Source: Geomobilimonas luticola
GTDB lineage: Bacteria > Desulfobacterota > Desulfuromonadia > Geobacterales > Geobacteraceae
Direction: 5' to 3'
Assembly (NCBI RefSeq): GCF_018476905.1
Contig: NZ_JAHCVK010000001.1
Coordinates: forward strand, 930,001 to 994,000
DNA length: 64,000 nt
A program made the position numbers and the translations under genes. This document shows positions 19,248 to 28,341 of this stretch, piece by piece. The notes below the pieces were generated by a model. The model searched no databases, was not told the origin of the DNA, and saw only the letters and a list, made by a program, of their open reading frames with translations. Position 1 is the stretch's first letter. Every line of letters starts with the position of its first letter.

Positions 19248-20272
19248 TGTTTCTCTCCCATTTCATTGATTTCCAGCTGCGTCGTAGTCTGCAGCACCTC
19301 ATCATCCAGGTGACCGACCGGTGCAATATGCAGTGTGGCCACTGCTTTGTCACTGGAAGGGACGGTGCGGAGCTGTCGCTGGAAAACTATCGGAAACTGG
19401 GGAGGGAGGCGGGTAAACTCCTCTGGCTGGATGTCGCCGGGGGTGAGCCGTTCCTGCGGAGCGATCTGCCGGAGATCGTTGCCTCCTTTGATGCCGAGGT
19501 GGTGCAAATTCCGACCAACGGCAGCATGACTGAGGAGGTAGTTGCAGGGGTGCGGCGCATCAGGGAGAAGTCTTTGGCCCAAGTGGCTGTGTCGGTAAGC
19601 ATCGATGATTTCCCGGAGGAGCATGACCGGCTGCGGTGCCAAGCCGGCTCCTGGGAACGGGCCTGGCAAACCTTCGAGGCGCTTCGGGCGCTCAAGGTAC
19701 CGGTCAAGATCAATACGGTGCTGACCAGCAATAACCTGACCCGGATGCCGGAGCTGATGACCCATGTGCGGCAGCGTAACCCAGATTTTCACTCAGTTAT
19801 CTTCCATCGTGGCATTTCTCGGGATCCTTCCATCCGTGTGCCGGAGGTGGCGGAGTTGAAACGCCTGGCCCCCCGTGCATTGCAGATTTTGGGGAGCTAT
19901 GACTATGGCCGGAGGGGCTGGACCGCCCGCATTCTCAGGAACTATCACCGCTTGCTCTGGGCCACCAGTATCCGGGTACTGGAGGAAGGGATGCAGGTAG
20001 TTCCTTGCCTGGCCGGCGCCGCCCAACTGGTGGTTTATGCTGATGGCGGAGTAGCACCCTGCGAACTGCTGCCCGCGATAGGCAATGTGCGGGAAGAGTC
20101 GCTGGCCGATATTCTGATGGGGGAGTCCCTGCGTCGTCAGCGTGCCACCATTGCGGCTAATGGCTGCCACTGTACCCATAACTGCGCTTTGCTGGACAGC
20201 ATCCTATTCCGGCCCGGAAGTATTTTCCCACTGTTGTACCACCCCAGTACCTCTTCTCAAGAGGCTGCCTAG
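19247..20272 (+). CDS. Radical SAM protein with C-terminal cysteine-rich (SPASM/twitch-like) region
   Basis: The cluster motif CNMQCGHC places cysteines at residues 26, 30 and 33, and 'DVAGGEPFLRSDL' supplies the GGEP motif, so this is a bona fide radical SAM enzyme of 341 residues. The C-terminal part has cysteines in 'VVPCLAGAAQ', 'GGVAPCELLPAIGNV' and 'CHCTHNC', resembling a SPASM or twitch auxiliary cluster domain. It is embedded among sugar-modifying genes (epimerases, GT2, PIG-L deacetylase), so a role in making or altering an unusual sugar or glycan-linked group is likelier than peptide maturation. No PqqD-like or precursor gene lies beside it. It is distinct from the maturase at 51757. 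Confidence 0.82.
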   Translation: MFLSHFIDFQLRRSLQHLIIQVTDRCNMQCGHCFVTGRDGAELSLENYRKLGREAGKLLWLDVAGGEPFLRSDLPEIVASFDAEVVQIPTNGSMTEEVVAGVRRIREKSLAQVAVSVSIDDFPEEHDRLRCQAGSWERAWQTFEALRALKVPVKINTVLTSNNLTRMPELMTHVRQRNPDFHSVIFHRGISRDPSIRVPEVAELKRLAPRALQILGSYDYGRRGWTARILRNYHRLLWATSIRVLEEGMQVVPCLAGAAQLVVYADGGVAPCELLPAIGNVREESLADILMGESLRRQRATIAANGCHCTHNCALLDSILFRPGSIFPLLYHPSTSSQEAA

Positions 20273-20273
20273 A

Positions 20274-21269
20274 ATGGGAGATGAACGGAAGATGACCATT
20301 GCGTCGGAACAAAGGCCGCTGCTGTCGGTGGTGGTTCCCTGTTTTCGGGCGATGGGCACACTGCCGGCCCTGCTGGAGAGCCTTGAGCTACAGACCATTG
20401 GCCGGGACAACTTTGAGATCATCATTGTCGATGACGGTTCCGACGATGGGACCTGTGATTATCTTGCGGCGCAGCCGGCGATCCGGCTGGTACGCCAGGA
20501 GCGGCGTGGCCCCGGAGAGGCACGGAATGTCGGTTTTGCCATGGCTGCGGCTGAATTGGTGCTCTACCTGGACGCTGATCTGGTGGCATCCCCCAGTCTT
20601 TTAGAAGCCCACTTGCTTCACCATCGACAGAATCCGCACCTGGCTGCAACGGGGGGAAGTGTCGCGCCGGCCAGATCGTATCCCCTGCTCTCCTGGGGTC
20701 TGGTGGATCATCTCTGCAGCTGGTTCAATGCCTATCCGGACTTTGATCATGGTGGGGAACCTGAGTATCTGCCAAGCCTGAATTTCTGCGTCAAGAAGGG
20801 TGATCTGCTGGCAGTAGGCGGGATTGCCTGGCAGGACGGACTGACCGTGACCGGCGAGGATGTTGTGTTCTGCTATGCGCTACACCGGGCAGGCCTGGCC
20901 ATTGCCTTTGTTCCGGAAGCCGTAGTGTATCACCGGGATCGGGAGACCATGGCAGGCTATCTACGCCACATGTTCCGCTGGGGGGAGCATGCCCCGTCGG
21001 TGCGGGGTACTTATCGGGACCTGAAGTACAGTTTTCTATTTCCTCCAAGCCGTGGCAGGCTGCTCGTAACTATTCCTGTCATCGTGCTGGGCTATACTTG
21101 GTTTCTCTGGTATTCCTGGGCCAAGGTGCGGCCGCTGGCAGTCACCCTGGCTCTACCCCAGATCTTTCTCGGCAGGCTGGCCTATGCCTGGGGGGTCTGG
21201 CAGGGGATGGTGCTGGCGTCGCGTGGAGCTGGGTCATCCCGTCTCATAACCGAAATTGACAGAGGATAA
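20274..21269 (+). CDS. Family 2 glycosyltransferase
   Basis: I place the start at ATG 20274, one base after the stop of the radical SAM gene; the longer frame from 20142 overlaps that gene and reads as non-family sequence. The protein (331 residues) has the GT-A/GT2 core: 'LSVVVPCFRAMGTLPALLESL', 'FEIIIVDDGSDDGT', 'GPGEARNVG' and 'LVLYLDADLV' (the DxD metal site). The acceptor side has 'VTGEDVVFCYALHRAG' in the ED region. The C-terminal 100 residues contain hydrophobic stretches that probably dock it on the inner membrane. It would add a sugar to a lipid-linked or polysaccharide acceptor. ATG 20292 is an alternative start. Confidence 0.87.
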   Translation: MGDERKMTIASEQRPLLSVVVPCFRAMGTLPALLESLELQTIGRDNFEIIIVDDGSDDGTCDYLAAQPAIRLVRQERRGPGEARNVGFAMAAAELVLYLDADLVASPSLLEAHLLHHRQNPHLAATGGSVAPARSYPLLSWGLVDHLCSWFNAYPDFDHGGEPEYLPSLNFCVKKGDLLAVGGIAWQDGLTVTGEDVVFCYALHRAGLAIAFVPEAVVYHRDRETMAGYLRHMFRWGEHAPSVRGTYRDLKYSFLFPPSRGRLLVTIPVIVLGYTWFLWYSWAKVRPLAVTLALPQIFLGRLAYAWGVWQGMVLASRGAGSSRLITEIDRG

Positions 21270-21272
21270 CAT

Positions 21273-21917
21273 ATGAACATTCTCGCTGTCGGCTGCCATG
21301 CTGACGACATCGCCATTGGCTGTGGCGGGACCCTGGCCAGGTACGTCCGGGCCGGGCACCGGGTTTACGGCATGACCCTGACCGACTCGGAAACCCATTT
21401 TGCATCCAGGAACATTCACCGCAGCCGGGAGCAGGCCCACGCGGAGGAGTGTGCTGCCGCTGGGATTATCGGTTATGAAATGGTTGACTGCCGGGAGGTC
21501 CAGTGTGTTGTCGGAGAATTGCACTATTCGGTGGAGATGATGCGCTATCTGGAGCAGTTCCTCTTTGCCCGCGACATCGGAGTGGTGCTTACCCACTGGC
21601 GCAATGACCTGAACATGGATCACCAGGAGTGCTACCGCCTGGTCAGCACGGCAGCACGGCATGTGGGGAGTCTATTTACCTTTCGTGCCAACTGGTATTC
21701 AAATGCCGCCAGCACCCTGAGCGAAAACGTGTTCTCAGATATCAGCGAAACGGTGGAGATCAAACGGGCAGCGCTCAATGCCTTCCAGTCGGAGATCGGC
21801 AATCGGGGGGCGGAATGGCTGCACAGCTTTATCGAGTACAACCGGATTCTCGGTGGCTGGCATGGTACCGGTTTTGTTGAGCCGTTTGAGTGCGTCCGGC
21901 TGAAGCTGGAGGTGTGA
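21273..21917 (+). CDS. PIG-L family deacetylase
   Basis: A 214-residue protein with the N-terminal metal-binding signature 'ILAVGCHADDIAIGCGGTL' (the HxDD motif, here HADD) and 'THWRNDLNMDHQECYRL', which carries the third metal histidine. PIG-L/LmbE enzymes are zinc-dependent and typically remove the acetyl group from N-acetylglucosamine-type sugars in lipid-linked or small-molecule substrates. AGAGGATAAC precedes ATG 21273. Its stop overlaps the next start (TGATG), so it is coupled to the methyltransferase-like/GT2 gene. Together with wecB and the epimerase it suggests that a deacetylated amino sugar is made here. Confidence 0.87.
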   Translation: MNILAVGCHADDIAIGCGGTLARYVRAGHRVYGMTLTDSETHFASRNIHRSREQAHAEECAAAGIIGYEMVDCREVQCVVGELHYSVEMMRYLEQFLFARDIGVVLTHWRNDLNMDHQECYRLVSTAARHVGSLFTFRANWYSNAASTLSENVFSDISETVEIKRAALNAFQSEIGNRGAEWLHSFIEYNRILGGWHGTGFVEPFECVRLKLEV

Positions 21918-23140
21918 TGACCCGTATGGCCACTGACAGCTTACCGGCGCTTCTGGCTTCGACAATTGCCCCGCAAGCGACCATCCTTTATGTGGGGGAG
22001 GCCATTTCCCGGGAACTGATGCTGTCACTGCAGCCTGCCCGGGTGCTGGTGTGTACTCAGGGGCAGGTTCAAGACGGAGAAGATGGTACAGTTCTGGAGT
22101 ATTGCCGGACGCCGCTGGAGGCGCTGGCTCCCGAAACCTTCTTTGATTGTGTCATTGTTGCTGATGTCCTGCAGGATCAGGAGGCTATTTCCCGGACCCT
22201 GCACATCCTGCGCGGGCTGTGTCGGGAGGGGAGCACCTTGGTCATTTCGTCAGGAGAACGTCCGTCCCTGGCGCACCGTGCCCTGACGATCTTCTCTCAT
22301 TATGACGGCATGCGCGCCAACTGGCTTCCCCCGCAGTTGTTACATAGTCTACTGGAGATAGCCGGTTTCTGCTTGGCAGAGTCTGCCGGCCCCTGGTTGC
22401 GGGCCCAGGCAATGCCAGTACGGGAGCGGCGGCGCTACAGCTACTCCATCATGATCCCCTGTTACAACGAGGAGGGGAACATCGCCGAATGTGTGACGCG
22501 GATTCCCGACCTGCAGCGGGACTGTGAAATCATTGTGGTTAATGACGGGTCCACGGACCGGACGGCGGAGGTGGTTCGGTCACTAATGCCGAGCCGGCCC
22601 AATCTCCGACTGGTGGATTATGGGGATAACCGGGGCAAGGGCTATGCCACCATGGTGGGGCTCAATGCCGCCACCAAAGAGGTGCTGATGATCCTAGACG
22701 CAGACATGGCGGTGCGCCCGGAAGACCTCCCCCTATTCATGGAGCCCTTTGAACTGGCAGATGCGGAATTCGTCAACGGCACGCGGATGGTCTATCCCTT
22801 CACCCGGGAAGCCATGGGACCAGTGCACGTGTTCGGCAACCGGATGTTTTCCTGGCTTCTGTCACTCCTGCTGGGCTCTCCGTTCACCGATACCCTGTGC
22901 GGGACGAAATGCCTGTTCCGACACGATTACCTCCGCCTCCAGTTGAAGGATTTGGATTGGCCCGATTTTGACCTCCTGTTTGGCGCTTCCCGATTGAAGC
23001 TGAAAACCGTGGAGGTCCCGATCCGCTACCAGCCGCGCCTGGCCGGCGTGTCGAAGATGAAAACCTTCAAACATGGCTTCCTGATGTTCATGGCGTCCAT
23101 TCGCGGGTATTATTACCTCAAGCTGAATTCCCAGTCATAA
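21917..23140 (+). CDS. Methyltransferase-like domain fused to DPM1-type GT2 glycosyltransferase
   Basis: ATG 21917 overlaps the previous stop and follows GGAGGTG; the frame continues upstream but would overlap the deacetylase. Residues ~1-170 resemble a degenerate class I methyltransferase: 'ATILYVGEAISREL', 'ARVLVCTQGQ', and 'FDCVIVADVLQDQEAISRTL', where a motif-IV/V pattern is expected. The glycine-rich SAM loop is not well preserved. Residues ~180-407 are a complete GT2 domain of the dolichyl-phosphate-mannose-synthase type: 'YSIMIPCYNEEGNIAECV', 'IIVVNDGSTDRT', 'RGKGYATMVG' and 'MILDADMAV'. The product may be a polyprenyl-phosphate sugar used by the GT-C enzymes nearby. The N-terminal domain may be only structural. 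Confidence 0.78.
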   Translation: MTRMATDSLPALLASTIAPQATILYVGEAISRELMLSLQPARVLVCTQGQVQDGEDGTVLEYCRTPLEALAPETFFDCVIVADVLQDQEAISRTLHILRGLCREGSTLVISSGERPSLAHRALTIFSHYDGMRANWLPPQLLHSLLEIAGFCLAESAGPWLRAQAMPVRERRRYSYSIMIPCYNEEGNIAECVTRIPDLQRDCEIIVVNDGSTDRTAEVVRSLMPSRPNLRLVDYGDNRGKGYATMVGLNAATKEVLMILDADMAVRPEDLPLFMEPFELADAEFVNGTRMVYPFTREAMGPVHVFGNRMFSWLLSLLLGSPFTDTLCGTKCLFRHDYLRLQLKDLDWPDFDLLFGASRLKLKTVEVPIRYQPRLAGVSKMKTFKHGFLMFMASIRGYYYLKLNSQS

Positions 23141-23194
23141 CGTTTTCAGAATAGCTGCCCGGTTTAGTGAATTCAGCAGGTGGTGTCTTTTCCT

Positions 23195-24700
23195 ATGGTT
23201 GATAACCAGGTCATTACGAATGTAACTAGCCATCCGCGTCGGGAGGGCTGGTGGCGGGTGCCCGCCTGGCTTCTCTTCTTTACCTTCCTCGTCTGCCTGC
23301 TCCAGTGGTATATCCCCCATCCCCTCGATGATGACACCGCCTACCACTTCTCCGTCGGGCAACTGATGGCACGGCATGGCATTCTCCACAACTTCCCCTG
23401 GACCCCTTTCAGCTGGCAGTTCGACCACTACGCGGACAAGGAATTTCTCTTCCATCTGCTCTTCGTACCCCTTGGCGGACTCGGATTAGTCAACGCGTCA
23501 CGGGTAGTGGGTGTCGTTGCAGGAACATTGATTCTATCCACCCTCTACCTTATCCTGCGGTCGGAAAAAGTCATGTTGGCGGGGGTATGGGCCTTGATTC
23601 CCCTTGGTGCCAGCGCGTTTGTCTATCGTTTTGCCATGGTCCGCCCCCATCTGCTGTCCATCGCCCTGGCCCTTATCGTGCTCTGGGCATGCGCCCGTGG
23701 ACGGCTGTACATCCTTGCGTGTGCCGCGGTCATCTATCCACTGGCCTACGTGGCATTCTGGCAGATCCCGCTGATTCTCCTGCTCGCCACGGAATCGTCA
23801 CGACTCTTCACCGGCGAACGCCTGCGCTGGAAACCGGCCGTCACGCTTCTGGCCGGGATCGTCGCCGGTGTACTCCTTCATCCCAATACCGCAAATCTTC
23901 TCGGGATAAACTGGATCCACATGGCCGATATTCTGTTCCGTAACGCCTGGGGGGAGAAGGTGGAGTTCTCTTTGGGCACTGAATTCAATCCCTTTCCCCT
24001 GAGCGGCTGGTGTTACTACCTGCTGGTTGCCCTGTTCATGGCCGCGTTTGCGCTGGTTCTTGCCTGGCGGGAGCGGCGACAGGATTCTTTTCCGCTTGCC
24101 TGTGCCATCGCTACCATGGTTTTCGGTCTTCTCACCGTTAAAAGCGGCCGGTTTCTGGAATATTTCGTCCCCTGTGCGGTCCTCAGCCTGGCTGTGACCA
24201 CCCGCCACAGGGGAAAGAGGTTCATTGCTCCCGTGCTCCTCGGTATCTCGCTGCTCTATACTCTGTTATTCGGGACATATCCCTATACTGTCCTGGGGTC
24301 ACTGGATGACAAAGCGGCCTACCTGGAACCCGCCACCGCAGAATTTTTTGCACAGCAGGTCCCGGTCGGGGCGCAGGTCTTTACCACAAATTGGGACTAC
24401 ACGGGGAACCTGATGGTGGCGTTGCCGGAACGGCAGTTCCTGGTGGCGGCGGACCCGACTCTTTTCTACAAGAAAGACTCGCAACTTTATGCTCTTTGGC
24501 AGCGCCTGCTCGAAACTGCCCCTCCCGATGCGGCGGAGCAAATCCGCAGGTATTTCAGCAGCAGGTTTGTCATCAGCCGAAACGACCCGAAATTCTGGCC
24601 ATTTTTCGATGCCCTTGCCAACGATTCCCATGTAAAATGCCTTTTCGCCGACAAGAAGTGGGTGATGTTCGATCTGGGAAGCTTTACCGGGCCACAGTAG
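23195..24700 (+). CDS. Polytopic membrane protein, GT-C-like, tandem paralog 1
   Basis: I do not recognise a named family. The protein (about 501 residues from ATG 23195; GTG 23180 is an alternative) has an N-terminal transmembrane segment, then 'PLDDDTAYHFSVGQLM' in the first loop. Acidic residues in this loop are the hallmark of GT-C glycosyltransferases. Some ten hydrophobic segments follow, and then a soluble C-terminal domain containing 'VPVGAQVFTTNWDYTGNLM' and 'RRYFSSRFVISRND'. It is closely similar along its whole length to the next gene, probably by tandem duplication. It sits in the glycan region and may glycosylate lipid or protein. The function is inferred only from topology and context. 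Confidence 0.7.
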   Translation: MVDNQVITNVTSHPRREGWWRVPAWLLFFTFLVCLLQWYIPHPLDDDTAYHFSVGQLMARHGILHNFPWTPFSWQFDHYADKEFLFHLLFVPLGGLGLVNASRVVGVVAGTLILSTLYLILRSEKVMLAGVWALIPLGASAFVYRFAMVRPHLLSIALALIVLWACARGRLYILACAAVIYPLAYVAFWQIPLILLLATESSRLFTGERLRWKPAVTLLAGIVAGVLLHPNTANLLGINWIHMADILFRNAWGEKVEFSLGTEFNPFPLSGWCYYLLVALFMAAFALVLAWRERRQDSFPLACAIATMVFGLLTVKSGRFLEYFVPCAVLSLAVTTRHRGKRFIAPVLLGISLLYTLLFGTYPYTVLGSLDDKAAYLEPATAEFFAQQVPVGAQVFTTNWDYTGNLMVALPERQFLVAADPTLFYKKDSQLYALWQRLLETAPPDAAEQIRRYFSSRFVISRNDPKFWPFFDALANDSHVKCLFADKKWVMFDLGSFTGPQ

Positions 24701-24804
24701 CCCGGCGAGCTGCCAGCGTGTCGTCCCGGTGGCATTGCAAGGTCACCGTCACAACGATGATCAGATAATGAGATTCCTATCCTGAAAAAGGTTGTGTCTA
24801 CGCT

Positions 24805-26316
24805 ATGCACAAGGATCCACTGCCCGAACAATTGACTCCGCCTTCTCATCTGGACACCAGGTGGACCGTGTCGGGCTGGATACTTCTCTTCATCCTGCTG
24901 GTAAGCCTGCTCCAGTGGTACGTCTCTTATCCCATAGACGATGACACCGCCTATCACTTCTCCGTTGGCCAGCTCATGGGCAAGCACGGCATCCTCCAGA
25001 GCTTCCCCTGGACCCGCTTCAGCTGGCAGTTTGACCATTATGCCGACAAGGAGTTTCTATTCCACCTGCTTTTCGTGCCGCTGGGAGGGCTTGGCTTCGT
25101 CAATGCTTCACGGGTCGTTGGCGTGATCGGGGGCGTGCTGGTGCTGACTACGCTCTATCTTATTCTGCGTTCGGAGCGGGTGCGGTATGCGGGCATCTGG
25201 GCATTGTTACCCCTTGGTACAAGTGTGTTTGTCTACCGCTTTGCGCAGGTCAGACCCCAACTGCTGTCGATCGCTCTTGCACTGATCGTGCTCTGGGCCT
25301 ATTCCCGCGGCAGGTTGCGAATCCTGGCGGTCGCCGCTTTCCTCTATCCCTTGACCTATGTCGCATTCTGGCAGATTCCCCTGATCCTCGTCATTGCTGC
25401 CGAAGTTGCGCGCGCCTTTAACCGTGAATGGTACAGCTGGAAGCCTGTGGCGACCCTGGTGGCCGGAATAGTTGCCGGTGTTGCCCTTCATCCCAATGCC
25501 TCCAACCTCCTGGCCATCAACTGGATCCATATGACCGACATCCTGCTGCACAACGCCTGGGGGGCGAAGGTGGAGTTCAACATGGGGGAGGAGTTCGATC
25601 CCTTTCCGCTCATCACCTGGGCACAGTATCTGACGGTCACGGTGCTGATGGCGGGTGCTGCCCTGGTGCTTGCCTGGCGTGAACGCAAGAAGGACTCGTT
25701 TCCCCTTGCGTGTGCGCTGGCCATGCTGCTTTTCTGGCTGCTGACCATCAGGACCAACCGTTTTCTGGAATATTTCGTTCCCCTTTCCGCATTGGCCCTG
25801 GCAGTGGCGACCCGCTCGTCGGGAAAGAGGCTTCTGGCCCCGGTTTTTGTGGGGATTTCCATCTTCTATACCGTCCTGTGCGGTATTACTCCTTACCGTT
25901 ATCTAGCTTCTTTCGAACTGAAAAACTGGTACATGGAGCCGGAGGTGGTGAAGGTTTTCGCCCGGGAAATCCCGGTTGGGGCAAAAGTATTCACGACTGG
26001 CTGGGAATATACGGGGAGCCTGCTCCTGAACCTGCCGGATCGTTATTATATGGTGGCCCTGGACCCTACTCTTCTCTACAAGCGGGACCCGGGGCTTTAT
26101 GACGTGTGGTATCGTACTCTGCTCGATGCCCCGGCTGATTCAGCGCGGATTGTCCGTACCCGCTTCGACAGCCGATTCGTGGTTGCCCAGAACTACCAGC
26201 CGCTCTGGCCGTTCTTTTCCGCTCTGCAGGCCGATCCGACGGCCCGGCTCATCTTTGCCAACGACAAGTGGCTCCTCTTTGACCTGGGGGAACCGCCGCC
26301 GGTAACGGGGCGCTAA
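24805..26316 (+). CDS. Polytopic membrane protein, GT-C-like, tandem paralog 2
   Basis: A 503-residue protein colinear with its upstream neighbour. It shares 'DDDTAYHFSVGQLM', 'FSWQFDHYADKEFLFHLLF', 'YVAFWQIPLIL' and 'NRFLEYFVP' almost unchanged, while the C-terminal soluble part has diverged more. By eye the pair is well over half identical. ATG 24805 is the start, without a strong Shine-Dalgarno. Both copies keep the first-loop acidic cluster, so both may be active with different acceptors or donors. No signal for regulation is visible in the 104-nt gap between them. The family is not recognised. Confidence 0.7.
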   Translation: MHKDPLPEQLTPPSHLDTRWTVSGWILLFILLVSLLQWYVSYPIDDDTAYHFSVGQLMGKHGILQSFPWTRFSWQFDHYADKEFLFHLLFVPLGGLGFVNASRVVGVIGGVLVLTTLYLILRSERVRYAGIWALLPLGTSVFVYRFAQVRPQLLSIALALIVLWAYSRGRLRILAVAAFLYPLTYVAFWQIPLILVIAAEVARAFNREWYSWKPVATLVAGIVAGVALHPNASNLLAINWIHMTDILLHNAWGAKVEFNMGEEFDPFPLITWAQYLTVTVLMAGAALVLAWRERKKDSFPLACALAMLLFWLLTIRTNRFLEYFVPLSALALAVATRSSGKRLLAPVFVGISIFYTVLCGITPYRYLASFELKNWYMEPEVVKVFAREIPVGAKVFTTGWEYTGSLLLNLPDRYYMVALDPTLLYKRDPGLYDVWYRTLLDAPADSARIVRTRFDSRFVVAQNYQPLWPFFSALQADPTARLIFANDKWLLFDLGEPPPVTGR

Positions 26317-26326
26317 GGATGACCAG

Positions 26327-26443
26327 CGCAATCTCTGCCTTATCGGGTTCGCACTCGTGTTTGTTGGGCTCAGTTTCATGAACCGACTGGATGCGGGGAT
26401 CCGCTACCTGTTGCCGGCGTATCCATTATTGTGCTACCTTTAA
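26327..26443 (+). pseudogene. Remnant of a GT-C glycosyltransferase C-terminus
   Basis: In one frame this stretch reads a hydrophobic tail ending 'DAGIRYLLPAYPLLCYL' and a stop, with no usable start. The segment matches the pattern 'ALRYILPMYPFLFVL' of the PMT-like enzyme encoded at 15522-17141. It looks like the decayed end of a former PMT/ArnT-like gene lost between the two tandem families. The rest of the intergenic stretch to 26600 shows nothing I can assign. Confidence 0.45.
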
Positions 26444-26600
26444 GCTGCAATTTTGCGGACTGCTCCGACCGTGAACGTTGATGGACGTTGCTGTTGACGG
26501 TGACACCCCGTGTTGCCGGTGGTTCGCGTCGAGCCATTATACGGAGCAGTATGGCAATTCATTCATGATATTTCGTGTCAGGTAAAGGGAAGAGAGTCCG

Positions 26601-28244
26601 GTGGAGATTGGCAGAAAAATCGCTATTTCAAGCGCAGTCGCCGCGGGGATGATCACTCTGCTGGTCTACCTTCGGGCACTTACCTGCGGGTTCGTCAACT
26701 TTGATGACACGTTCTACGTTGTGCATAACCTCGATATACGTCACCTTGACGGGAGCCTTTTTTCCCAAGCTTTCACCACCCCATTTGTTGAATTATGGAT
26801 GCCGCTTACCTGGATATCCCTTGCCGTCGACTATCATTTCTGGGGCTTGAACCCGATGGGATACCACCTGACGAACATCCTTCTCCATGCCGTCAATACG
26901 GGCCTGGTGGTCCTCATCGCTGACCGGTTCTGCAGGGAAAGATTTATCGGGTCGGACGACGAGCCTGCCAGCCCCAACTACCTCTATCCTGGCATGTTGC
27001 TTCTGGCAGGTCTGCTGTTCGGCATTCATCCGCTGCGCGTGGAGTCGGTTGCTTGGGTGGCGGAGAGAAAGGATGTCCTGAACGGGGTGTTTTCCCTTGG
27101 TGCGATTCTCTGGTATCTGCGGTATGCACAGTTAAGGGATATGGCGGAAAGCAGAGGTGCTGCTGTCCGTTCCTATGCGTTCTCCCTGGTTTTTCTGTTG
27201 ATGTCTCTGATGGCCAAACCGGTGAGCGTCGTTATACCTGCGATGCTTCTGGTGGCCGACTGGTACCCCTTGGGGAGGTTCCGGCGAGAAGAGATCGGCC
27301 GAGTCTTGTTGGAGAAGGTTCCATATTTCACTCTTTCGGTGGCATCCTCCGTCGTGACGATCTACTTTGCACAACAGATAAATATCATGGTGCCGCAGAG
27401 CGACCTTTCTCTTGTGCAGAGGTTCATGTTGTCGGGCAATGCCGTTTTTGAATATTGCAGGATGCTGCTTTATCCGGTGGGGATTCTCCCCCTGTATCTG
27501 ATTCCGAACCCAATACCTGTCGAGTTTGCAGTGACAGCTGCGCTGGTTGCAATCTTTACCTGCGTCTGCCTGGGTTTCGGAAGAAAGTATCCCTGCCTCA
27601 CAGCCACCTGGCTTTGTTTTATCATCCCGCTGTTGCCTGTGCTGGCGTTTTTCCAAAATGGTGTCCAGGCTTTTGCCGCCCGCTATACCTATCTCCCCTC
27701 CGTGGCGCTCTCCGTTGCCATGGCTGCCATGATTGCCGGGGCTTACAGGTCGCTGACAAATGCTGGCCGCGGATATGTGCGCTTCGTGGTTGCCGGCGTC
27801 ATGTCGAGCATTCTCTTGTTCTACGCGGGGATGACGGTACATCTCATCGGCTCGTGGAAAAACACAGAGACCCTCTGGACACGGGTCATCACTATCAGGC
27901 CAATCGGGAGGGCTTTTTACTTCCGGGCAGAATATTACCTGGAGACCGGGAAGCATCAGGCCGCGGCTGATGATCTGCTGACATCCATCCGCATTGCGGA
28001 GAGTGCGGGTAATCCGGAGGCATTCAATCTTTACGCGCTTCGGGGAGACGCGCTGAGCAGAGCGGGACGCCATGAGGAATCGGTGCGGGATTTTACGGCT
28101 GCCATTGAAAGGTATCCGGAGCCAAACTATTTCTATCACCGGGGGGTTGCGTTGAAGGCCATGGGGAAAGCGAACGAGGCGGAAGCGGATTTCAGACGGG
28201 CCGGCACGGCAACCGGCCCCATTCAGTGGGTCAACTTGCAGTGA
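26601..28244 (+). CDS. TMTC-like GT-C membrane protein with C-terminal TPR repeats (copy 1)
   Basis: GTG 26601 gives a start that aligns exactly with the two following paralogs ('..LLVYLRALTCGFVNFDD'). The 547-residue protein has about ten transmembrane segments and a C-terminal soluble part with TPR-like helices ('RGDALSRAGRHEESVRDFTAAI'). Landmarks are the first-loop 'FVNFDD' acidic pair, 'DYHFWGLNPMGYHLTNILLH' and 'HPLRVESVAWVAERKDVLNG'. These are the same landmarks as in eukaryotic TMTC O-mannosyltransferases, which transfer mannose to proteins from a polyprenyl-phosphate donor. A protein O-glycosyltransferase on the inner membrane is therefore plausible. It is the first of four tandem related genes. 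Confidence 0.75.
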   Translation: MEIGRKIAISSAVAAGMITLLVYLRALTCGFVNFDDTFYVVHNLDIRHLDGSLFSQAFTTPFVELWMPLTWISLAVDYHFWGLNPMGYHLTNILLHAVNTGLVVLIADRFCRERFIGSDDEPASPNYLYPGMLLLAGLLFGIHPLRVESVAWVAERKDVLNGVFSLGAILWYLRYAQLRDMAESRGAAVRSYAFSLVFLLMSLMAKPVSVVIPAMLLVADWYPLGRFRREEIGRVLLEKVPYFTLSVASSVVTIYFAQQINIMVPQSDLSLVQRFMLSGNAVFEYCRMLLYPVGILPLYLIPNPIPVEFAVTAALVAIFTCVCLGFGRKYPCLTATWLCFIIPLLPVLAFFQNGVQAFAARYTYLPSVALSVAMAAMIAGAYRSLTNAGRGYVRFVVAGVMSSILLFYAGMTVHLIGSWKNTETLWTRVITIRPIGRAFYFRAEYYLETGKHQAAADDLLTSIRIAESAGNPEAFNLYALRGDALSRAGRHEESVRDFTAAIERYPEPNYFYHRGVALKAMGKANEAEADFRRAGTATGPIQWVNLQ

Positions 28245-28341
28245 AGGTGCCGATCCGTCCGGTGAAAAGCGGTGCGGCATGCCAGATGATGTACGGTGTC
28301 TGTGCGGCGCAGCATGCAAAATCTGGCAAGATGGAGATACG

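Noticed and set aside
19247-20272. Second radical SAM gene as part of the peptide system
   Set aside because: It sits inside the sugar-modification genes with one-base coupling to an epimerase, and has no PqqD-like or precursor gene beside it.
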